The notes under the pieces were generated by a model that worked only from the letters and a program-made list of their open reading frames with translations, did not search any database and was not told where the DNA came from. This document shows, piece after piece, positions 42,687 to 51,840 of a DNA stretch of 64,000 nt; positions within the stretch are counted from its first letter, which is position 1, and every line of letters begins with the position of its first letter. Source of the stretch: Chryseomicrobium aureum (GTDB taxonomy: Bacteria; Bacillota; Bacilli; Bacillales_A; Planococcaceae); assembly GCF_016909155.1 (NCBI RefSeq), contig NZ_JAFBFG010000012.1:1-64000 (forward strand). The letters are read 5' to 3'. The translations under genes were made by a program, and so were the position numbers.

Positions 42687-44204
42687 ATGGTTGATGTTTG
42701 TATAGTTGGTGGCGGTTTAGCGGGGCTTATGCTAGCAAAAAACCTTTCATCTACACTAAATGTTGTGATTATCTCGGATTCGTTTACGAAAGGAAATAGT
42801 TGGCTTGCGCAAGGTGGTATCGCCGCTCCGCTCGGCGAGAGTGATGCACCTTCTTTCCATCTTCAAGATACGCTTCTTGTCGGCTCAAAACATGTGGATG
42901 GTTTGGCTGCAAAGGAAATTATTGAAGACGGTGAACGTTTAGTCCGAAGTCTACTTAATGAAGGATTTCCAGTTGACCTCACTTCAGATGGAGATCTGGC
43001 GCTAGGTAAAGAAGCCGCGCATTCCCATCATCGAGTGCTTCATGCAGGAGGAGATCGGACCGGGAAGTTTTGGATGAAGAAAGCTACTACCGCTACACAG
43101 TCTGTTAAAAGAATGATAGCTTCGGCCCACTCACTTGTTATGGAAGATGGAACTTGCAAGGGTGTTCGCATCGTCACGGAGCAGCATCAAGTAAAAACTC
43201 TATACGCCACTACAGTTGTATTGGCTACCGGTGGAATCGGTGAACTTTTTGGAGTTACGTCGAATTCTTCCGCAGCTAAAGGTACGGGGTTATCACTTGC
43301 CTATCATGCAGGTGCTCGACTGACCGATTTAGAATTCATTCAATTTCACCCTACTATCGCAGTAGACAAGCAAGGAACTAAAGGATTGGTAACTGAAGCA
43401 TTACGAGGAGCAGGCGCAATTTTCACTGATCAAGAAGGCACTCCTCTTGCCATCAATCCCCTTGGACCTCGTGATGTGACCGCTCGCTTGATTGATTATC
43501 ACTGGCGAAACCAACTTCCGGTTTTTCTAGATCGAAAACAGGTGGAGAAATTTTCGGAGCGCTTTCCAACTGCGAAGCAAGTTTTTAAAGACCAACAGCG
43601 CATAGCTGTTCGTCCTGGTGTCCACTTCCATATGGGAGGTATTCAAACGGATCTAGGTGGACGTACTAGTATTCCTGGACTGTACGCTTTGGGAGAAGTG
43701 GCTTGTACAGGTTTACATGGAGGCAATCGTTTAGCGAGCAATTCGCTGCTCGAGTGTATTGTGATGGGCTATAGAGTAGCTAAGGATATTCAATCAACTA
43801 GCGCACCCATGACTGGAATAAGAGTGAGCAAACTCCCAGAGCCACCCACAGAAATACGAAACAAAGATTTTTCTCAAGAGTCTTTAGTGCATTACTGTGG
43901 AATTTTGCGAGACGAATCAAGTGAGACATATGCCAACTCACTCCCACTTCAACAATGGGACTTAGCCAATGTGCCCGTTCACACCATTGATTTACTACAT
44001 CGCTATACTACGAGCTCTTTACTTGCTCAGTCTATATCCCTGCGTAAAGAAAGTCGGGGCGCCCATTTTCGAATAGACTTCCCATCTACACAAGACGAAT
44101 GGAACCACAAGGTTATTGTTCACGAAGGAAATCAGAAGTGGATTGAAACGAGAAATTCTAGTCAGTTGAAAGAGAGGGTCTACTATGAATCGATTCATCA
44201 TTGA
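42687..44204 (+). CDS. nadB: L-aspartate oxidase
   Basis: 505 residues from the ATG at 42687, with AGGTG 8 bases before; the longer frame runs back through nifS and is not real. Oxidises L-aspartate to iminoaspartate, first step of de novo NAD synthesis. Seen: FAD loop 'CIVGGGLAGLMLAKNL', 'GNSWLAQGGIAAPLGE' near residue 38, 'TGGIGELFGVTSN', 'FIQFHPT' and 'GGNRLASNSLLECIVMG'. The C-terminal part is shorter than in E. coli, as usual in Bacilli. It overlaps nadC by 20 bases. Confidence 0.93.
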   Translation: MVDVCIVGGGLAGLMLAKNLSSTLNVVIISDSFTKGNSWLAQGGIAAPLGESDAPSFHLQDTLLVGSKHVDGLAAKEIIEDGERLVRSLLNEGFPVDLTSDGDLALGKEAAHSHHRVLHAGGDRTGKFWMKKATTATQSVKRMIASAHSLVMEDGTCKGVRIVTEQHQVKTLYATTVVLATGGIGELFGVTSNSSAAKGTGLSLAYHAGARLTDLEFIQFHPTIAVDKQGTKGLVTEALRGAGAIFTDQEGTPLAINPLGPRDVTARLIDYHWRNQLPVFLDRKQVEKFSERFPTAKQVFKDQQRIAVRPGVHFHMGGIQTDLGGRTSIPGLYALGEVACTGLHGGNRLASNSLLECIVMGYRVAKDIQSTSAPMTGIRVSKLPEPPTEIRNKDFSQESLVHYCGILRDESSETYANSLPLQQWDLANVPVHTIDLLHRYTTSSLLAQSISLRKESRGAHFRIDFPSTQDEWNHKVIVHEGNQKWIETRNSSQLKERVYYESIHH

Positions 44205-45036
44205 AGAAAGGCTACGCCAATTTTTTATTGAAGATATAGGAGAAGATGATCTATCTAGCCGTGTTTTTGACAGTGTACATCACTCTACTGCTTTTGTCCG
44301 CGCAAAAGAAGAGGGAATTGCCTGTGGATTGTTTATTTTTGAAATAGGATTTGGTCTGCTGGATCAAAACGTGAAGGTCACTCTACATAAAAAAGAGGGA
44401 GAACCCTTCCATAGTGGCGATAGTTTAGTAGAGCTAACTGGACCCACTCACTCCTTGTTGTCTGGGGAGCGTGTATTGTTGAATTTGGTGCAGCGCATGT
44501 GTTCAGTGGCAACCTTTACAAGTCACTGTGCAGAACAACTTGCCGGAACACCTGCCCAACTTGTCGATACTCGGAAAACGACTGCAGGGCTACGTATATT
44601 TGAAAAGTATGCCGTCCGGGTTGGTGGTGGGAAAAATCATCGTAATGGTTTATACGATGCAGTAATGTTAAAAGATAACCATATTGCGGCTTGTGGATCG
44701 ATTACACTTGCGGTGCAAAAAGCACGTCAATTCGTAGGTCCTCTTGTGAAAGTAGAAGTGGAGATTGAAACTAAGGAACAGTTGATAGAGGCAATTGAAG
44801 CAGAACCCGATGTTATTATGATTGACAACCAATCCCCTGAAACAATCAAACAGTGGGTACAACTCGTTCCAGAAACTATTTTAACAGAAGCATCCGGTGG
44901 AATTACTATTGAGACACTACGTGCATATGGCGAAACCGGTGTTGACTTGATTTCAATGGGCGCACTCACGCATAGCGTAAAACAACTGGATTTAAGTCTA
45001 AATGTCACTTCATCACATAAGGAGGTAATGAAATGA
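44185..45036 (+). CDS. nadC: Nicotinate-nucleotide pyrophosphorylase (quinolinate phosphoribosyltransferase)
   Basis: 283 residues. Converts quinolinate and PRPP to nicotinate mononucleotide. Seen: '[11 protein letters not shown]' at the start, '[20 protein letters not shown]' near residue 127, '[20 protein letters not shown]' and 'ASGGIT' near the end. Starts inside the end of nadB and overlaps nadA by 4 bases (ATGA), so the three are translated from one message. Confidence 0.94.
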   Translation: MNRFIIEERLRQFFIEDIGEDDLSSRVFDSVHHSTAFVRAKEEGIACGLFIFEIGFGLLDQNVKVTLHKKEGEPFHSGDSLVELTGPTHSLLSGERVLLNLVQRMCSVATFTSHCAEQLAGTPAQLVDTRKTTAGLRIFEKYAVRVGGGKNHRNGLYDAVMLKDNHIAACGSITLAVQKARQFVGPLVKVEVEIETKEQLIEAIEAEPDVIMIDNQSPETIKQWVQLVPETILTEASGGITIETLRAYGETGVDLISMGALTHSVKQLDLSLNVTSSHKEVMK

Positions 45037-46139
45037 GTATTTTATCGCTTCTTACAGAGACCAGCTCACTCCCTGCGCAGTATACAACACTCTCTACTGA
45101 AGAATTAAAGAAGCGCGCACGTGCTGCCCGTGAAAAACTTCAAGATCGTGTCTATATTCTCGGGCACCATTATCAAAAAGATGAAGTCATTCAATTTGCT
45201 GATGCTACAGGTGATTCTTTGCAGTTATCACAAATCGCTGCTGAGCAAACTGCAGAAACCATTATTTTCTGCGGTGTTCACTTCATGGCAGAAACTGCAG
45301 ATATCTTAACATCTCCGGACCAAAATGTAATCTTACCGGATATGCGTGCGGGTTGTTCAATGGCGGACATGGCAACAATTTCTCAAACCGAACGTGCTTG
45401 GACACACTTACAGGAGCTGTTTGACGATACAATATTGCCACTCACCTATGTCAATTCGACTGCTGCGATTAAATCGTTTGTTGGGAAGTATGGCGGAGCT
45501 ACTGTCACCTCCTCTAATGCCCACAAGATGGTGAAATGGGCATTTACTCAGAAACAACGATTACTTTTTTTACCCGATCAACATCTAGGTCGCAATACAG
45601 CAGCTGACCTAGGAATCCCACTCGAGCACATGGCCATCTGGGATCCAATTGCAAATCGTTTAGAAGCTTTATGTGCACTAGAAGATGTTCAAGTCATCTT
45701 GTGGAAAGGCCATTGTTCGGTGCATATGAATTTTTTACCGAAGCATGTGGAAAACTTGCGCAAAAATGAACCAGACCGAAGAATTCTCGTACACCCTGAG
45801 TGTACGCATGAAGTAGTAACAGCATCTGATGATAACGGATCTACGAGTTATATTATTGACCAAATCAATCAAGCGCCGGATGGTTCTAAATGGGCGATTG
45901 GAACTGAGATGAATTTAGTCAATCGCTTGATTGCAGATAACCCCCATTTGGATATCGTGTCACTCAACCCATTTATGTGCCCGTGTTTGACAATGAATAG
46001 AATCGACCTTCCTCATCTTACGTGGGTGTTGGAGGAGCTAGTTGAAGGCAATGTGGTCAATCCAATTAAGGTTGACGCAGAAACAGCCGAATATTCGAAG
46101 ATTGCACTTGAGCGGATGTGGAAACATTTAGATGTGTAG
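45033..46139 (+). CDS. nadA: Quinolinate synthase A
   Basis: 368 residues. Condenses iminoaspartate with dihydroxyacetone phosphate to quinolinate using a [4Fe-4S] cluster. Candidate ligand cysteines: 'RAGCSMADM', 'HPECTHEV' and '[10 protein letters not shown]'. Other family blocks: '[17 protein letters not shown]' and '[11 protein letters not shown]'. The last codons 'LDV' and the stop TAG lie within the first bases of a repeat element (TTAGATGTGTAG), so the original C-terminus may have been changed by its insertion. A partial second nadA copy lies 350 bases further on. Confidence 0.94.
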   Translation: MSILSLLTETSSLPAQYTTLSTEELKKRARAAREKLQDRVYILGHHYQKDEVIQFADATGDSLQLSQIAAEQTAETIIFCGVHFMAETADILTSPDQNVILPDMRAGCSMADMATISQTERAWTHLQELFDDTILPLTYVNSTAAIKSFVGKYGGATVTSSNAHKMVKWAFTQKQRLLFLPDQHLGRNTAADLGIPLEHMAIWDPIANRLEALCALEDVQVILWKGHCSVHMNFLPKHVENLRKNEPDRRILVHPECTHEVVTASDDNGSTSYIIDQINQAPDGSKWAIGTEMNLVNRLIADNPHLDIVSLNPFMCPCLTMNRIDLPHLTWVLEELVEGNVVNPIKVDAETAEYSKIALERMWKHLDV

Positions 46140-46287
46140 AACGCCGCTCTAGAAACTCCGAGGAAATCAGACGTGCCCGGGAAGGCGCTCTTCAGCCTTT
46201 GCGGGTGCGGCTGATTCCGGAGTGTGTTTCTGGCGTTCGGAACTCGATTCCATTTAGATGTGTAGAACGCCGCTCTAGAAACTCCGA
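46125..46287. repeat. Foldback repeat flanked by a 37-bp direct repeat (copy 4)
   Basis: A 37-base sequence beginning CATTTAGATGTGTAGAACGC is present at 46125-46161 (overlapping the nadA end) and exactly again at 46251-46287. Between the copies is a long imperfect hairpin: GAACGCC, AGAAAC, CTCCG and AATCAG on the left pair with CTGATT, CGGAG, GTTTCT and GGCGTTC on the right. Start of the element equals that behind the symporter gene at 29094. Confidence 0.75.
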
Positions 46288-46309
46288 CTTTAAGATGTAT
46301 TCTATTCTC

Positions 46310-46490
46310 GGTGCCTGTCACCCATCCTGAGCGGTCGTTCATCGGATAAATGCTTGATTTATTCTACACTAACCACAATTTATTCTACCGAAAGTGACTT
46401 TTCTTCTACCGAAGTCATATTATGGAAACTATTTATTCCCGGTGCCTGTCACCATTTACCAGCAGTTCCCATATGGTGCCTGTCACCCGA
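46310..46490 (+). repeat. Composite repeat element A (REP motifs plus 118-bp core)
   Basis: One GGTGCCTGTCACC, a core of 118 bases starting CATCCTGAGCGGTCGTTC and containing three spaced TTCTAC strings, then a pair of GGTGCCTGTCACC motifs 21 bases apart. By eye it equals 54149-54330 with only about two differences in 180 bases, in the same orientation. It stands at the broken 5' side of the nadA fragment. Confidence 0.85.
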
Positions 46491-46493
46491 GAC

Positions 46494-46752
46494 AGCTGGT
46501 TCTAAATGGGCAATCGGTACGGAGATGAATCTCGTGAACCGCTTGATTGCCGACAATCCACATCTCGACATTGTGTCACTGAATCCGTTTATGTGTCCGT
46601 GTCTGACGATGAACCGAATTGACTTGCCTCACTTAACGTGGGTATTAGAAGAATTGGTGGAAGGGCGTATAGTGAATCCTATTAAAGCGGATCAAGACAC
46701 GCAACATAACGCCAAACTAGCACTGGAGCGAATGTGGCATCATCTTGGCTAA
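46494..46752 (+). pseudogene. nadA: 3' fragment of a second, diverged nadA
   Basis: From '[20 protein letters not shown]' to the end '[10 protein letters not shown]' it matches the last 84 residues of the intact nadA upstream, with the cluster motif '[10 protein letters not shown]' kept. The first 56 codons give the same protein but by hand count about 33 of these codons differ, all silent. The 5' three quarters are missing: homology starts just after composite repeat A. It cannot make quinolinate synthase. The open frame runs back into the repeat but has no ribosome site that I trust. Confidence 0.88.
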
Positions 46753-46755
46753 TTG

Positions 46756-46791
46756 AAAAAACTCGCGTCCTTTTTGGGAACGCGAGTTTTT
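46756..46791. terminator. Bidirectional terminator between nadA fragment and degV
   Basis: AAAAACTCGCGT and ACGCGAGTTTTT, 12-bp stem with an inner CC/GG pair. It ends transcripts of the nadA fragment and of the convergent degV gene. Confidence 0.88.
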
Positions 46792-46796
46792 GTATT

Positions 46797-46860
46797 GTAG
46801 AAGAAACTCCGGAATATGCAGAAGAAAACCCTAAACTTGTCGAAGAACGACCGCTCAGTC
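46797..46860 (-). repeat. Inverted, diverged copy of the composite-repeat core
   Basis: On the minus strand it reads CTGAGCGGTCGTTCTTCG, against CTGAGCGGTCGTTCATCG in elements A and B, followed by spaced TTCTTCT strings. No GGTGCCTGTCACC is attached. It shows that the core can exist apart from the REP motifs. Confidence 0.55.
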
Positions 46861-46881
46861 CTCCCCCTACCTACCTCAACT

Positions 46882-47745
46882 TTACTTTTCCATAAAGAAC
46901 AACGACAAACCGCCTGGTCCAACATGTGTTGCAACGGCCACGCCCATCTGCATAATATAAATATCGCCAGTAAATGTCGTTTCCGACCGCAATTTGTCTT
47001 GCAAATCAAGGGCTACTTGACGGACCGTCGTATACCCTATTAACACGAAGTTTGTTTGCTCCGTGTCAATTCGCTTTGAAAACTCTTCGATATAATGTTT
47101 GAAAACACGGTTGCGTCCCCGTTCTTTGGCAACGACCGCACCTTTTCCATCTTTCATGGACATGATTGGCTTAATATTCAGCAGTTTGCCTATAACTGCG
47201 CTCGCTCCTGAGATCCGACCACTACGAATCAAATGACTCAGATCATCTACAGAAAGATAATGTTTCACTTTTGTTTTATGAGTCTCTACGAAGTGGACAA
47301 TATCTTCAAATGAGTAGCCATTGTCTCTCATCTGAGCGCTCTTCATGAGCAACCAACCACTTCCATGGCTCATAGACTTAGAGTCTAGAATATGGATTTT
47401 CACATCCGATTCAGGATGCTCCTCTAAAAATTGTGATTTCCCTAATTCTCCAGATTGATACGAAGTGCTTGTTCCACTAGACATACAGATACATAAAATT
47501 TCTTTGTGTCCGTCATTTACTGCTTTTTGAAACACGTCAGCATACAGTCTTGGACTTGGTGCACCCGTAGACGCCTGCTCGCTTCCCGCTTGTAGTTTTT
47601 GAAAATAACTGTCTGTCGTAATATCAATCCGGTCTTGATAATCTGTTCCTTCTATGGTTACTGTTAAAGGGATAAGATCAATAGAATAAGATGTCAGCAC
47701 ATCTTGAGAAATATCACATGTAGAGTCAGCTAGTAATTTCATCAT
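46882..47745 (-). CDS. DegV family fatty-acid-binding protein (copy 1)
   Basis: 287 residues. DegV proteins bind a fatty acid; some (FakB) present it to the kinase FakA for phospholipid synthesis. Seen: 'LLADSTCDISQDVL' at the start, 'TGAPSPRLY', 'CICMSSGTSTSYQSG' (the TSGT-like lipid-head loop), 'SKSMSHGSGWL', 'DLSHLIRSGRISGASAVIG' and 'IMQMGVAVATHVGPGGLSLF'. Very similar to the second DegV at 54404-55264, with many silent differences. Its upstream region shares a cre-like site and a 12-bp palindrome with that copy. It lies divergent to the citrate-type kinase. Confidence 0.92.
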   Translation of the reverse strand: MMKLLADSTCDISQDVLTSYSIDLIPLTVTIEGTDYQDRIDITTDSYFQKLQAGSEQASTGAPSPRLYADVFQKAVNDGHKEILCICMSSGTSTSYQSGELGKSQFLEEHPESDVKIHILDSKSMSHGSGWLLMKSAQMRDNGYSFEDIVHFVETHKTKVKHYLSVDDLSHLIRSGRISGASAVIGKLLNIKPIMSMKDGKGAVVAKERGRNRVFKHYIEEFSKRIDTEQTNFVLIGYTTVRQVALDLQDKLRSETTFTGDIYIMQMGVAVATHVGPGGLSLFFMEK

Positions 47746-47780
47746 AGTTAGGTACCACCTTTTTTTGCAGTTCTAATCAG

Positions 47781-47794
47781 TGTAAGCGATTTCG
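47781..47794 (-). promoter_or_regulatory. cre-like site upstream of degV copy 1 and citS-like gene
   Basis: TGTAAGCGATTTCG on the plus strand fits the cre consensus at all fixed positions but the last. The same 14 bases lie upstream of degV copy 2 (55300-55313), where much else has changed. It lies between divergent genes and could act on both. Confidence 0.6.
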
Positions 47795-47808
47795 TTAGTA
47801 GTTGTTAG

Positions 47809-47820
47809 TGACATCTGTCA
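47809..47820. promoter_or_regulatory. Conserved palindrome upstream of degV copy 1
   Basis: TGACATCTGTCA: TGACA and TGTCA arms around 2 bases. The degV copy 2 region has TGACAACTGTCA at the same distance (28 bases) from its cre-like site. Likely a protein-binding site; the protein is unknown. Confidence 0.45.
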
Positions 47821-47847
47821 TGAATAATGAAGGAGTTATATTAAATT

Positions 47848-49452
47848 ATGAAGAACACTACTTTACAGTTTCGAATCATGAAGTATATGCTTGCTCTCAC
47901 CATCACTGTAGTTATCCTTGTTATTACAGCATCCTACTTCGTCATGGCCCATAGTGTGAAACAAGAAATTGGAGAACGCGCGTTAAATATTGCAGAAACC
48001 ACAGCCCAACACCCAGACGTCATTCGAGCTTTGCAACTACCCGAATCCACCCCTGAAATTCAACAACTTGCTCTCGACATCCAACAAGAGGTCAAGGCCC
48101 AGTATGTCGTCATTGGAGATGAAAATGAGATCCGCTACGCGCATCCTATTAAAGAGCGAATCGGCCAGAAGATGGTCGGTGAAGATAACGACAAGGCACT
48201 TCTAGAAGGGCAATCTTATATTTCTGAAGCCACTGGAACACTCGGTAGAGCTATACGAGGAAAAGCACCTGTTATTGATGACAAAGGGACCATCATCGGA
48301 GTAGTTTCCGTGGGGTTTTTACAAGACACGGTCTTTCAGACTAATCTTCAGTACGCCAAATATTTGGTCTTAATATTTGCGATTGCAGCTCTTGTAGCAA
48401 TGGGAATTTCACAATTTTTGACTCGTCGCATCAAACATCAATTGCTTGATTATGAACCAGAAGAAATTGTGTCCTTGTTAACTCAGAGGAATGCTCTTCT
48501 TGCATCGATTCGAGAGGCCATCATCGTTACAGACACATCTGGCCAAATTGTCTTGAGTAATCCAGCGGCCGATGCCTTCTTTCCTGGAAAGACTTCGATT
48601 CAAGGTCTAGAAATCCAAGAAGTCATTCCTAATACAAGACTTCTCGATATTATGAAATCTGGACAAACGGAACTCGATAAAGTCATGGTGGTTGGTGGCA
48701 ATGAGACACTGGTCAACCGAATTCCTATAGTACGAAACGGAGAAGTAACTGGAGCGATTGCTAGCTTCCGCAAAATAGAGGATATTGATACGATTGCAGA
48801 AGAACTTGCACAAACCAAGCAGTATTCAGAGTCTTTACGCGCACAGACACATGAACATCAAAACTTCTTGTATATGATTTCAGGATTACTCCAGCTTCAA
48901 GAATATGAGGAAGCAGTTGACCTTATCCACCAACAACAGACAGAAAATGCATCATTGATCACATTCATTTCTCGTCACATCCAAGAACCTTACATCAGTG
49001 CTATGGTAATTGGATTTTATAACCGTGCGAGAGAACTTAAGGTTGACTTAGAATTAGATGAAGACAGTGACTGCGGCGTGCTCCCTTCGTCAATTGAAAA
49101 GCATCTCCTCCTTCCGGTTATCAGTAACTTAGTATCCAATGCGTTTGAAGCGGTTGAAAAACTCCCTCTCAAAGACCGTAAAGTACGAATATATGTGAAA
49201 GATACAGAGAAAGAATTGGTTGTAGAGATAGAAGATTCAGGGGAAGGAATCGATGTAGCTAGACTTCCCGAACTATTAAAAGGGAAACAATCTACAAAAG
49301 ATGCGAAGACACGTGGCTACGGCTTAGCGATTGTGCAGGAAAATGTAGCTTTATTAAACGCCACCCTCTCTTTAGAAAACGGAGATCTTGGTGGTGCACT
49401 ATTTGTACTTGCCATTCCAAAGGAGGATGTACCTGATGACACGTCCCATTGA
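47848..49452 (+). CDS. citS: Citrate/dicarboxylate-type sensor histidine kinase (CitS/DctS-like)
   Basis: 534 residues. Two membrane helices (about 12-34 and 172-192) flank an extracellular PDC/CitA-like sensor ('GERALNIAETTAQHPDV', 'YAHPIKERIGQKMVGED', 'VIDDKGTIIGVVSVGFL'). Then a PAS domain (about 215-315), a short dimerisation part with the His in 'AQTHEHQNFLYMISGLLQLQ' (about 330-350), and an ATPase domain with 'NLVSNAFEAV', 'IEDSGEGID' and 'TRGYGLAIV'. This is the CitA/DcuS/DctS layout, sensing tri- or dicarboxylates outside the cell. It precedes the response regulator (17-base overlap) and the tctCBA carrier genes. Confidence 0.9.
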   Translation: MKNTTLQFRIMKYMLALTITVVILVITASYFVMAHSVKQEIGERALNIAETTAQHPDVIRALQLPESTPEIQQLALDIQQEVKAQYVVIGDENEIRYAHPIKERIGQKMVGEDNDKALLEGQSYISEATGTLGRAIRGKAPVIDDKGTIIGVVSVGFLQDTVFQTNLQYAKYLVLIFAIAALVAMGISQFLTRRIKHQLLDYEPEEIVSLLTQRNALLASIREAIIVTDTSGQIVLSNPAADAFFPGKTSIQGLEIQEVIPNTRLLDIMKSGQTELDKVMVVGGNETLVNRIPIVRNGEVTGAIASFRKIEDIDTIAEELAQTKQYSESLRAQTHEHQNFLYMISGLLQLQEYEEAVDLIHQQQTENASLITFISRHIQEPYISAMVIGFYNRARELKVDLELDEDSDCGVLPSSIEKHLLLPVISNLVSNAFEAVEKLPLKDRKVRIYVKDTEKELVVEIEDSGEGIDVARLPELLKGKQSTKDAKTRGYGLAIVQENVALLNATLSLENGDLGGALFVLAIPKEDVPDDTSH

Positions 49453-50113
49453 AGTGCTGATTGTGGAAGATGATCCACGAATTGCACGGATTCATGAAAA
49501 GTTTGTAGCTTCAGTCGATGGCTTTACTGCAGTAGGAATCGCTCACACTGTTGAAGAAGCGAAGATGTGGATGGATGAGTTGCAACCGCAACTCGTTTTA
49601 GTCGATGTTTATTTACCTGATGACCTAGGAACTCAGTTTGTAGATTATGTGAAGCAGTTGTACCCCTATACTGATGTAATTTTGATAACAGCTGCAACTG
49701 AAGTAGATGTAGTTCGCAAAGCTTACGCTGCTGGCATAGAAGATTATCTACTGAAACCCGTCACCATGCAGTCGTTCACCGATAGTTTAACCAGCTATAA
49801 AGAAAAAAAGCAGTTGCTAACCTCGACAACGGAATTTACGGAATCTCAAATCCGACAGTTGTTTAAGAAGACCTCACAACCCGATATGGAAGCCGCTCCT
49901 AAAGGTATTGATCGCCTGACTCGTGAAAAAGTGTCTAGCGTCATCTCAAAACATCCTGACGGCATTACGGCAGAACGATTAGGTGCGGAACTAGGCATGA
50001 GCCGCTCTACTGCAAGGCGCTATTTAGAGCACTTAGTGACTGAAAACACTCTTCTTGTCGAACAAGTCTATGGCTCTGTCGGCCGACCAGAACGTCGTTA
50101 TTTCTTAAAATAG
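49436..50113 (+). CDS. citT: Citrate-type response regulator (CitT/DctR-like)
   Basis: 226 residues from the ATG at 49436 with AAGGAGG 9 bases before it, inside the end of the kinase gene. Receiver (about 1-120) with 'IVEDDPR', phospho-Asp in 'LVLVDVYLPDD' and Lys in 'DYLLKPVT'; C-terminal helix-turn-helix with 'GITAERLGAELGMSRSTARR' and 'GSVGRPERRY', the CitT/DcuR/DctR output type. Presumably activates the tctCBA genes that follow after a terminator. Confidence 0.92.
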   Translation: MTRPIEVLIVEDDPRIARIHEKFVASVDGFTAVGIAHTVEEAKMWMDELQPQLVLVDVYLPDDLGTQFVDYVKQLYPYTDVILITAATEVDVVRKAYAAGIEDYLLKPVTMQSFTDSLTSYKEKKQLLTSTTEFTESQIRQLFKKTSQPDMEAAPKGIDRLTREKVSSVISKHPDGITAERLGAELGMSRSTARRYLEHLVTENTLLVEQVYGSVGRPERRYFLK

Positions 50114-50119
50114 ACCTCT

Positions 50120-50156
50120 CCCCTTTCCTTCCTCATGTGAAGGAGAGGGGTTTTTT
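50120..50156 (+). terminator. Terminator behind citT
   Basis: CCCCTTTCCTTC pairs with GAAGGAGAGGGG (one G-U pair), followed by T6. It separates the two-component genes from tctCBA, which therefore needs its own promoter in 50157-50289. Confidence 0.85.
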
Positions 50157-50257
50157 CATGAACAAAATTGAACAAAATGCACAAAACGATAAAAATGGAG
50201 AGTATGTTTCAAATATATTCAATTTTCTAAAAATCATTTACTCTTACCTAAAGCAAA

Positions 50258-50271
50258 TGAAAGCGCTTTAC
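50258..50271 (+). promoter_or_regulatory. cre site upstream of tctC
   Basis: TGAAAGCGCTTTAC matches the cre core with a small departure at the last two bases. It is 18 bases before the tctC start codon, at a place where CcpA would block transcription or the first steps of elongation. Confidence 0.65.
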
Positions 50272-50289
50272 AAAAAGGGGGAAATGACA

Positions 50290-51315
50290 ATGAAACTTGG
50301 AAAAAAACTTGCAACACTAGCGGCGAGTGCCGCACTACTTGTCAGCTTAGCAGCCTGTTCAAATGGGGAGAACGCAGCTTCTGGCAAAGAACCAGCTGAC
50401 TATCCTAAGAATAATTTAACAATTGTTGCGCCTTCTGGTGCAGGTGGCGGATGGGATCTAACAGCTCGTGCCATCAGTAAAGTCATGAACGAAACGAAAC
50501 TGATCGATAAAGCCATCACAGTTGAAAACCAACCGGGTGGCGGAGGTGCCGTCTTCATGGCAACGTACGCTACAAAAGAAGCGGAAAACGACCACATGTT
50601 AATGGTGAAATCACCACCTATTTTAATCAACAACTTAAAAGCTGAAGGAAACAGCCCTTATGGCTATAAAGATACAACACCACTAGCTCAGTTAACTAAA
50701 GATTTCGGAGCCATCGTTGTAAAGGAAGATTCACCTTACGAGACATTGACTGACCTACTCGATGCTATTAAAGAAGATCCAACATCCATCACTTTAGCAG
50801 GTGGTTCTGCTCCAGGTTCTATGGACCATTTACTAACCATCTTACCTGCCTATGAATATGGCATTGATCCAAAATCTGCAAAGTATGTTTCTTATGATGG
50901 TGGCGGCGAAGCGATGGCAGCCCTACTTGGATCGAATGCAGATGCTATTGGGACAGATGTATCAACTGTCACTTCGTATGTGAAGAGCGGTGACGTTCGT
51001 GTCCTAGCTGTCACATCTCCTGAAAAATTGGATCTTGAAGGACTTGAAGATGTTCCAACACTTTATGACTTAGGAATTGATGCAGAATTCACAATCTGGC
51101 GTGGGTTGTTCGGACCGAAGAACATGTCGGAAACCGCTAAAGCCTATTGGGAAGAAAAACTGGATGAAATGGTGAAAAGCGAAGAATGGAAAGCCGAGCT
51201 TGAGCGCAACGGCTGGGCTGATGAATACCGTGCTGGAGAAGACTTCACTGCTTTCTTAGAAGAGCAAGAACAAGTCATCACTGAAATTTTAACAGCATTA
51301 GATATGCAGAAATAA
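50290..51315 (+). CDS. tctC: Tripartite tricarboxylate transporter substrate-binding lipoprotein
   Basis: 341 residues from the ATG at 50290, 8 bases after GGGGG; another ATG at 50284 is too close. Lipoprotein signal with lipobox 'LAAC' (Cys 23). TctC/Bug-type binding protein: 'NLTIVAPSGAGGGWDLTARA' near residue 42, 'ENQPGGGGAVF' and 'GGGEAMAALLG'. It catches a carboxylate such as citrate outside the membrane and hands it to TctAB. Upstream control by the citrate-type two-component pair and a cre site is likely. Confidence 0.93.
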   Translation: MKLGKKLATLAASAALLVSLAACSNGENAASGKEPADYPKNNLTIVAPSGAGGGWDLTARAISKVMNETKLIDKAITVENQPGGGGAVFMATYATKEAENDHMLMVKSPPILINNLKAEGNSPYGYKDTTPLAQLTKDFGAIVVKEDSPYETLTDLLDAIKEDPTSITLAGGSAPGSMDHLLTILPAYEYGIDPKSAKYVSYDGGGEAMAALLGSNADAIGTDVSTVTSYVKSGDVRVLAVTSPEKLDLEGLEDVPTLYDLGIDAEFTIWRGLFGPKNMSETAKAYWEEKLDEMVKSEEWKAELERNGWADEYRAGEDFTAFLEEQEQVITEILTALDMQK

Positions 51316-51370
51316 GACACGGTGCGGGCATGAAAATGCTCGCACCCGTCATTTATGGAGGTATTACGCT

Positions 51371-51826
51371 ATGACGCTACGTTTTGACCGAATAGCAAGC
51401 ATCGTATTTTTTATCATCGGTGTTCTGTTCTTTACAGAAGCCCTTAAAATCTCGGACAGTGCTTACGGGTCTTCAGTTGGACCAAAAATCTTCCCTATGG
51501 GATTGGGTGCTTCACTCATAGTTTTAAGTGCACTACTTATAGTTCAAAGTTTTAAAGCAAAATCTGTCAAAACAGCTGGAGACGAATCTGACTCTCCTCA
51601 ATACAAACGTTTCTTGATCATTTTAGGGGCAGCCATTGGCTACGTCCTTTTATTAGAACCGCTTGGCTATGTAATCACAACATTTGTCTTTTTAGTTATT
51701 GCATTTCAAACGCTGGAGCGTGGTAAATGGCTCCCCTCTTTACTAATAGCAGCGGCTTTTTCAGGAATCATTTATTACGGCTATGTAAACATTTTAGGTG
51801 GATCTTTACCAGGATTCCCGATTTAG
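51371..51826 (+). CDS. tctB: Tripartite tricarboxylate transporter small membrane subunit
   Basis: 151 residues, four membrane helices; 'GPKIFPMGLG' near residue 38 is the TctB family mark. Between tctC and tctA in the normal order, 14 bases before tctA. TATGGAGG-type ribosome site. Confidence 0.9.
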   Translation: MTLRFDRIASIVFFIIGVLFFTEALKISDSAYGSSVGPKIFPMGLGASLIVLSALLIVQSFKAKSVKTAGDESDSPQYKRFLIILGAAIGYVLLLEPLGYVITTFVFLVIAFQTLERGKWLPSLLIAAAFSGIIYYGYVNILGGSLPGFPI

Positions 51827-51840
51827 GACGGTGATACAAG

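Noticed and set aside
46013-46342. 109-codon minus-strand frame with repeated '[11 protein letters not shown]'
   Set aside because: The inner repetition comes from the 37-bp direct DNA repeat; the frame lies against nadA and intergenic repeats with no start signal.
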